Part shown: positions 19,874 through 24,968 of the stretch, piece by piece
Position numbering within the stretch: the first letter of the stretch is position 1
Layout: every line of letters starts with the position of its first letter
Origin: Rachicladosporium sp. CCFEE 5018
Lineage: Eukaryota; Ascomycota; Dothideomycetes; Cladosporiales; Cladosporiaceae
DNA: 24,968 bases
Direction: 5' to 3'
NCBI GenBank assembly: GCA_002077045.2
Contig: KZ111187.1
Span: 148,266-173,233, forward strand
Notes under the pieces: generated by a model
What the model saw: the letters and a program-made list of their open reading frames with translations, nothing else
What the model was told of the DNA's origin: nothing
Database searches by the model: none
Program-made: the position numbers and the translations under genes

Positions 19874-21499
19874 ATGTGGTTCCACGTCTCCGAGCCCAAC
19901 TCGTACCTCGCCGTCACTGGCGCAGGGATCGACAAGGTCAAGATCGTGAAGAAGGCGTTGATCTTGCCGTTCCAGAAGGTAGGCAGAAGTCCCACCATGA
20001 AACCCTTTCAATCGCAATGTATCTGACTCCTCTCCGCAGGTCGCCAAGATCAGCATCACTCCCTTCGACTTCAGTATGGCTCTCCAAGCCATGACCTCAG
20101 AGAAGCTTCAATTCTCTCTGCCTGCAGTCTTCACAATTGGTCCTCTTGACGAAGTCTCAGCCCTCGAGAAGTACGCCGTGCTCCTCACAGGCGACTCCGA
20201 TGGTCAGCTCAAGTCCACCACCAAATCCGGCAGCATCGGCACCGGCCGCAACCATGTCCAAGATATCGTCAAAGGCATCATCGAGGGCGAGACTCGCTCG
20301 ATCGTCTCGAACATGACCATGGAAGAGCTTTTCAACAATCGCCGACTGTTCAAGACTCAGGTCATCGAGTGTGTGCAGAAGGAACTCGATCAATTCGGTC
20401 TGAGGATCTACAACGCCAACGTGAAGGAACTCCAGGATCTCGGCGACTCAAGGTACTTCGAGAGCTTGTCGCGGAAGGCTCACGAGGGTGCACAGAGCCA
20501 GGCTCAAGTTGATGTCGCTAATGCACGAATGATCGGGCAAGTCGGTGAGGCCGAGAAGCAGGGCGAGACGAAGCAGAGGATCGCGAAGGTCAACGCTCAG
20601 ACCGCTGTGCTGGAGACGGAACGAAAGGTCGAGAAGGCTGTTGCGGGTTCGTTATCTTTCTTGTCGACAGCGGACCATGACTGACCTGACCGTAGACCAG
20701 AAGCTCAAGACCAAGGAGATCCAGATTCAACGTGAGCTGAACCTTGCTCAAATCGCCGCCGAGCGCGCCGCTCAGCAGACCGTAAGCCCTTCTCCCCTCC
20801 TGCTCTACAAATCACTGACACAACATTCAGGACGCCGAGCTCCAACGCGGCGTCGAAGAGAAGCGCGCCGGCATGGAACTCGAACGTCTTCGCGCTACGA
20901 CCGTCACCCAAGCCAAAATCGCCCGCGAATCCGCCGAACAGAAAGCTCTAGCCGACTACCTCAGCAACACCAAAAAGACCGACGCAGCACTCTACCAGCA
21001 ACGCGCCGAAGCCGACGCCGTAGCCTATCGCGGCACAAAGGACGCCGAAGTCGCCGCCCTCCTAAAAGAGCGCGACGCTCAAGCAAATTACATCGTCAAG
21101 CAGAAAGAAGCAGCCGGTATAGCCGAAACGGCGAAAGCCTACGGCGAGCTCGCCAAGGTACTGGGTGGCCCGCAAGGCCTGATGCAGTATTTGATGTTGC
21201 AGAATAACACCTACGAGAAGTTGGCGAATGCTAATGCCAAGGCTATTAATGGGCTGCAGCCGAAGATTAATGTGTGGAATACTGGGGCTTCGGGGGCGGA
21301 GGGAGTAGATTCTATGGCGCCGATTAGGAATTTGTTCCAGACGCTGCCGCCGCTGCTGAGTACGATTCAGGATCAGACTGGGATGCAGCCGCCGAGTTGG
21401 TTGGCGAGGATGGGTGGGGAGGAGGGGGTAAATGGGATGAGTCAGCAGGAGAAGGTTAGGGCGAAGCAGGAGGCGTTGATGAATGGGAATGGGCATTGA
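19874..21499 (+). CDS. floA: Flotillin (SPFH/band 7 membrane scaffold protein)
   Basis: Exons 19874-19978, 20040-20646, 20696-20781 and 20831-21499 (introns 61, 49 and 49 nt) join in frame to 488 aa. Flotillins assemble on the inner face of the plasma membrane in sterol-rich microdomains; in filamentous fungi they affect polarity, hyphal growth and stress response. The N-terminal SPFH domain (about 1-190) opens MWFHVSEPNSYLAVTGAGID and includes SALEKYAVLLTG and VQKELDQFGLRIYNANVKEL. A long Ala/Glu-rich coiled coil follows (about 190-370, with EAEKQGETKQRIAKVNAQTA-type sequence), then a flotillin C-terminal region (about 370-488) with KVLGGPQGLMQYLMLQNN. No transmembrane span is needed, because the family attaches by acylation or hairpins. 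All junctions restore conserved sequence, for example KAVA to DQKLKTKEI. Codon use shifts from C-ending to G/T-ending in the final 350 bp. Confidence 0.94.
21412..21436 (+). other. G-quadruplex motif in the last flotillin exon
   Basis: The coding strand has GGG, GGGG, GGGGG and GGG runs with loops of 1, 4 and 5 nt. This satisfies the classical G3+N1-7 quadruplex rule about 60 bp before the stop codon. The sequence pattern is direct; folding is inferred. Confidence 0.6.
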
Positions 21500-21849
21500 T
21501 GGGGAGGGAGCGTGAGCGGGAGTTGCGCAGTCTTCTGACTTTGGAGGCCATTGTGGTTTGATTATACCCAGGTGGTGCAAGGGCGTTGGTGGTATTGGTA
21601 ATGTCCTGAATCTAGCGAGTGCCACGACGCTGGTCATCTTCTGACTTCACATCCAAGTCGCATGACGAGCATGGCCCTGACTCGCGATGCAGGTCTTTGC
21701 GAGTTCGTGGAGCTCTAGTGCATGTGTGAACCTATGACCAAAGCTCGGGTCATGTGTGTCGTACGCAAAGTCCGCGCATTTTGAGCTGAGCGATGATTAT
21801 GTCCGGGAGATGGAGCGCTCAGAGCAGTTCAGCTGCAATGACCCACTCC
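21500..21849. other. Shared 3' region of flotillin and LSM12
   Basis: These 350 bp lie tail-to-tail between the flotillin stop (+) and the LSM12 stop (-) and must contain both 3' UTRs. No gene, repeat or strong hairpin was seen. Confidence 0.5.
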
Positions 21850-22639
21850 TCATCCGCCCTTTCGGGGTGCCGTAGCACTCTCCCGCTCCTTCAGCTTCCG
21901 CCTCTCGCCCTCCAGGATCTGCTTCACGCGGGTCAAGATTGCAGATTTGTCCTTCGCGCTCCTGCAGTCCTCCGGTCGGTATGGAGGTGTGATGATCACG
22001 AATTCATGCACGATCATCTCGGCGTTGTGCCAGCGAATGGGGACATTGCTACTTGTTGTCAGCATCTACCAAGAGTTTCGCAGGGTTGATGACTTACACT
22101 CTCCGCAACGAGTCGTAGATCTCCTGTGCTTCTTTCGAGACGCCCTTGCCACGATTGTCGTCCTCCTCTTTCAGCTTTCTGATGCGGGTCTCCTCGCGCT
22201 CTCGCAGACGCTTAGTGTCCACTGCCCCTATGCTCGGCTGAGCAGTAGTGATAGACTGTGCGCCATCGCCGGCCAGGGTCGTGATCTGGAAGCTCTGTAT
22301 GCGCGATACCGGGACAATGTGATAGTCTCCAGGTAGACTTGAAGCATTCCCGCCGCTAGTCCGCGTGTTCACAGCTACCAGATTCGTGATCGTACATGCT
22401 GTGAAGAGTGATCCCTCAAGAGTTTGCGCGTGAGGTGCCGTAGTGGTAAGCTTAATACTGGGTTTCTTGTCAGTTGCTAACCTCATGACCGCCTGATTCC
22501 TAACCTCAGCTTACTGTGCGCCTATAGCCTTGCTCAACGCCTCGAGAGTATCCAACATCGGCGGCGCAGGAGGCGCACTCCCAGTCCTCGGAGTGGCGAT
22601 TTTGCCAGCTGCACTATTGCGCTTACTCGCGTCCGCCAT
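21850..22639 (-). CDS. lsm12: LSM12 homologue (LSM plus anticodon-binding-like AD domain)
   Basis: Exons 22639-22515, 22457-22098 and 22048-21850 (introns 57 and 49 nt) give 227 aa. Lsm12 proteins associate with ataxin-2/Pbp1 and Pab1 in RNA regulation and stress-granule assembly. A short Ala/Pro/Ser-rich start (1-30) precedes the LSM-like domain (about 35-105), which includes IKLTTTAPHAQTLEGSLFTA and the strand YHIVPVSRIQSFQI. The AD domain (about 120-205) begins DTKRLREREETRI and includes VPIRWHNAEMIVHEFVIITP followed by PYRPEDC, which matches the family's W-x-IVV-x-x-VVI-x-PPY pattern. Both introns have good donors (GTAAGC, GTAAGT) and junctions that keep the frame. A basic tail (ERRKLKERESATAPRKGG) follows. 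The start ATG 22639 is the first codon of the open frame with a fair context (GGCGGACG after ATG). Confidence 0.88.
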
Positions 22640-22994
22640 AGTTCGAGTCTTCTACCCAAGTCTCAATGTACACTGCAGCTTTCGACTCTTCTCCGTCCAG
22701 ACGCGCCTGCTCTGCGCGATTATCGCAACATGGAAATAAATGCTCGCGCTGTCGCTCGAGCTGACTGCGCAGCAGTGTGAGGCGATAAGAACAGGATAGA
22801 AGAACAGATCGAGGCCAAACGAATGTGTCGGGCGGCCTCTGATGTACAATACTGCAGGTATGCGTGGATTGCCTATGGAAAGCTGCCTCAGTTTGCCTTG
22901 TGAAGTCGAGGTGAGCACGGTCCCTCAAGCAAATGGAATTCATGTCAAGGAGATCTGAGAACTCGTGGCATCATTCGCAAGAACATTAGTCGCA
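22640..22994. other. Divergent promoter between LSM12 and the PhzF gene
   Basis: These 355 bp lie between outward-reading genes. Open frames on the minus strand (about 22623-22943) are Cys/Ser/His-rich and have no domain, so I treat the region as promoter and 5' UTR DNA for both genes. No TATA box stands out. Confidence 0.45.
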
Positions 22995-23915
22995 ATGCCT
23001 TCACTCGACTTCGTCACTGTAGACGTATTCACTCGTACTCGCTTCAAAGGAAACCCGCTCGCCATTGTCACCATTCCATCTGGTTACGACATCTCAACAC
23101 CAACCCTCCAAGCCACCACACGCGAATTCAACCTTTCGGAAACGGTCTTCCTGCACGAGAGCTCAGACACAACAGCAGATATCCCAGCATGGACGATCCG
23201 TATCTTCATGACCGAAGCAGAACTTCCTTTTGCAGGTCATCCAACGATAGGAACAGCTTGTTACGTTATGAGCACCCTCGCCGCTGGCAAATCTCGCGCA
23301 GTACTACACTGCAAAGCTGGACCCATTGAGATCGAGTATGACAGCAGTGTTGCTAAAGCATCAATCCCGCACAATGTCCACGTCCACACCGAGTCTCCAT
23401 CCAACGCGAAAGCGGTTACAAACCTGCAGCCCAGACTTGAGGGCAAAGAATTGCTCAACATCGCCACCGTCTCTCCAGTGAAAGGCATGAACTTCGTTTA
23501 CATCCAGCTTTCTGATCTCGAAACCCTGACTTTGGTCGAATGCACCGGTCTGAAGCCCAAGCCTACCCTTGACTCCGCGTGGAACGTCGGCTTCTGTGGC
23601 TCAGTCTTCTACGTGCTCGGCGAACGGTCCACATCACCAGAGGCTGCAGTAAAGCAAAGCCTGCGGATGCGGATGATCGAGGGCATACTCGAGGACCCTG
23701 CTACTGGCTCTGCGGCTTGTGGCCTTGCGGCTTTCCTTGCGATGAAAGGAGATGATCGGAGGGTCGACTTTGAGATGACCCAGGGGGTTGAGATGGGCCG
23801 GCAGAGCGACATCGGCGTTGAAGTTACCCTCGATAAAAGTGGAAAAGCAGTCGAGAAGATTGTTCTCAGTGGCAGTGCGGTGAAGGTCATGGAAGGCAGA
23901 GTGGAGTATGATTAA
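22995..23915 (+). CDS. PhzF-family isomerase/epimerase-like protein
   Basis: This is a single-exon frame of 306 aa, the normal PhzF length. The fold is two similar alpha/beta halves of the diaminopimelate-epimerase type. Motifs: DVFTRTRFKGNPLAIV (about 10-25); NLSETVFL, with Glu49 matching the catalytic glutamate of PhzF; TEAELPFAGHPTIGTA (73-88); and EDPATGSAACGLAAFLA (233-249). Bacterial PhzF isomerises a phenazine precursor, but eukaryotic members act on unknown substrates and are usually annotated only by fold. No phenazine gene lies nearby, so a phenazine role should not be assumed. The start is ATG 22995 (MPSLDFVTVDVF); an upstream GTG in frame is unlikely to be used. The stop lies only 11 bp from the stop codon of the opposite-strand gene. 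Confidence 0.92.
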   Translation: MPSLDFVTVDVFTRTRFKGNPLAIVTIPSGYDISTPTLQATTREFNLSETVFLHESSDTTADIPAWTIRIFMTEAELPFAGHPTIGTACYVMSTLAAGKSRAVLHCKAGPIEIEYDSSVAKASIPHNVHVHTESPSNAKAVTNLQPRLEGKELLNIATVSPVKGMNFVYIQLSDLETLTLVECTGLKPKPTLDSAWNVGFCGSVFYVLGERSTSPEAAVKQSLRMRMIEGILEDPATGSAACGLAAFLAMKGDDRRVDFEMTQGVEMGRQSDIGVEVTLDKSGKAVEKIVLSGSAVKVMEGRVEYD

Positions 23916-23926
23916 GCGCTACCTCA

Positions 23927-24968
23927 CTACCCCAGTTTGCCTCTATTCACATCGTTGTGCGCTTGCCAGGGCTGTCTAGTACTGTTCTGAGGCTGTCCGG
24001 ACCCGGCAAGGACGTCCCTCGATGTACGTGGATCTTTGTAGCGGAATCCCGGTGGTCTGAGCGGATACTGCGGCAATTGCCAGCTGAAGGCCGAACCGAA
24101 GTGTGACGAGTCGTCGTCATTTCCAGGATGCGGCGTACAGGCGATTTCCCTCAGTCCGGCAGTCACCGAAGCGGGAGTTACCCGCTGTCTAGAGACATGT
24201 ATCTGAGGCACGGATTGTCTCGCTTGTCCCGAGGAGCGCTGGATCTGCTGTGTGTTGCCGCCGAGGCCATGTCCTGTTGCTGGTGGTGTGGACAAATGAT
24301 GCTGTATCTCTACTCTCGGAGCTGCCGCACTTGGCAGGAACCTTGATGGCGCCTGCGTCGGGATCCGGGATCGCTGTCGGTCGCCTGAACCGGCTACTAC
24401 AGGCATTCTCCTGACGCTGGAGCCAGGACTTGTCCCCGAACTTCCTTGAACGCTCGTCAACGGGGTCGCGGTTTCATAGTGGGAATCTCGCGCGCTCACT
24501 GCGTCACGCGCCGAGGTATGCGAAGTCGATCTGGCGGCGGAGGAGGCGCGCGACGCTCCAACCAGTGCCGAAGACTGAGTGTCCCTTGTGAGTGATGGCG
24601 AAAGGCTTAGCCCAATTCCACTATCCACAAAGCCCGAGCTACCAGCTTGTGAAGAATTTGAGGAGTCGATGTCTCCGCTGACAGGCGTGGCAGACGGCGC
24701 AGGTAGGTGTTTCGGTTGTCGAGAAGCCCCTTTCTGGGCGGTATCGCGGTGTCCAAACACGACGATGCCTTCGGGATGAAGATGGAAAATGTTGTCCAGG
24801 GCTCTGCGCTTGCCTTTGTACCATTTCTTTCGCCTGTCTCCAAGTTGTGCAATCAATTTGGCACCATAGTCCGCACAGCCCTTCCCGATCAGCTGCGATG
24901 TACACGTGCAGGGCGTCGAATCAAAGGACTCGTGTGGTTCATTCCACCAGATATCTTCGATCAGCTGT
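23927..24968 (-). CDS. C-terminal part of an unrecognised serine-rich protein (runs off the window)
   Basis: The frame is open from the window edge to TAG 23927-23929, giving 346 residues with the N-terminus missing. The visible start is a folded-looking segment, EDIWWNEPHESFDSTPCTCT followed by SQLIGKGCADYGAKLIAQLG, a basic helix (DRRKKWYKGKRRALDNIF) and HPEGIVVFGHRD. Two nearby Cys (PCTCT) and a Trp pair may belong to a domain that begins beyond the edge. From about residue 85 onward the protein is a long low-complexity Ser/Thr/Gln/Arg/Pro stretch without hydrophobic segments, ending TRQPWQAHNDVNRGKLG. I do not recognise the family. It could be a regulatory protein with a disordered tail, but that is only inference. 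There may be introns upstream. Convergent with the PhzF gene. Confidence 0.72.
   Translation of the reverse strand, partial: QLIEDIWWNEPHESFDSTPCTCTSQLIGKGCADYGAKLIAQLGDRRKKWYKGKRRALDNIFHLHPEGIVVFGHRDTAQKGASRQPKHLPAPSATPVSGDIDSSNSSQAGSSGFVDSGIGLSLSPSLTRDTQSSALVGASRASSAARSTSHTSARDAVSARDSHYETATPLTSVQGSSGTSPGSSVRRMPVVAGSGDRQRSRIPTQAPSRFLPSAAAPRVEIQHHLSTPPATGHGLGGNTQQIQRSSGQARQSVPQIHVSRQRVTPASVTAGLREIACTPHPGNDDDSSHFGSAFSWQLPQYPLRPPGFRYKDPRTSRDVLAGSGQPQNSTRQPWQAHNDVNRGKLG

Noticed and set aside
37..22639. GCN1, SR protein, PYM and LSM12 as a functional RNA/translation gene cluster
   Set aside because: They lie on both strands, are separated by unrelated genes, and are all common housekeeping genes; proximity alone is weak evidence.
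22995..23915. PhzF gene as a sign of a phenazine or other secondary-metabolite cluster
   Set aside because: No biosynthetic, transport or regulatory genes of such a cluster are nearby; PhzF-fold proteins are common in fungi without phenazines.

Overview
The window is nuclear DNA of a filamentous ascomycete, most likely a Dothideomycete. The reasons are short GT-AG introns (mostly 49-64 nt) with CTRAY-type branch sites just before the acceptor, compact genes on both strands, and typically fungal proteins: a two-domain Tps2, an Srp1-type SR protein, a fungal flotillin and a 2EXR/F-box-like protein. The class is inferred from gene style only. Exon structures were rebuilt by hand from splice sites and reading-frame continuity.

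Layout, left to right. (1) 37-8207 (+): GCN1, about 2,683 codons in three exons, the ribosome-associated activator of the eIF2-alpha kinase Gcn2; it fills a third of the window. (2) 8447-9480 (+): an Srp1-like SR splicing factor in five exons, with a pyrimidine-rich tandem repeat in its first intron. (3) 9481-10916: 1.4 kb with no convincing gene. (4) 10917-11168 (+): an 83-residue orphan protein. (5) 11934-12500 (+): a Yvh1-like dual-specificity phosphatase without the usual zinc-binding tail. (6) 12585-13673 (-): a 2EXR/F-box-like gene interrupted by an in-frame TAG at codon 20. (7) 14113-17113 (-): TPS2, trehalose-6-phosphate phosphatase. (8) 17669-18256 (+): PYM, partner of the exon-junction proteins Mago and Y14. 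(9) 18281-18956 (-): an unrecognised 208-residue protein with a PPPY motif. (10) 19874-21499 (+): flotillin. (11) 21850-22639 (-): LSM12. (12) 22995-23915 (+): a PhzF-family protein. (13) 23927-24968 (-): the C-terminal part of an unrecognised serine-rich protein that runs off the window.

These are mostly housekeeping genes in ordinary eukaryotic order, not an operon or secondary-metabolite cluster. Several touch RNA and translation control (GCN1, SR protein, PYM, LSM12), but their spacing and mixed strands give no reason to treat them as one system. Convergent neighbours are very tight (24 bp between PYM and its neighbour, 11 bp between PhzF and its neighbour), so their 3' UTRs must overlap.

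I found no CRISPR array, transposon, tRNA or rRNA, and no evident previously undescribed system. The points most worth a second look are the nonsense codon in the 2EXR-like gene, the repeat-bearing intron of the SR gene, G-quadruplex-prone 3' ends of GCN1 and flotillin, a recurring C-to-G shift in codon third bases along genes, and the uncertain 5' end of TPS2.
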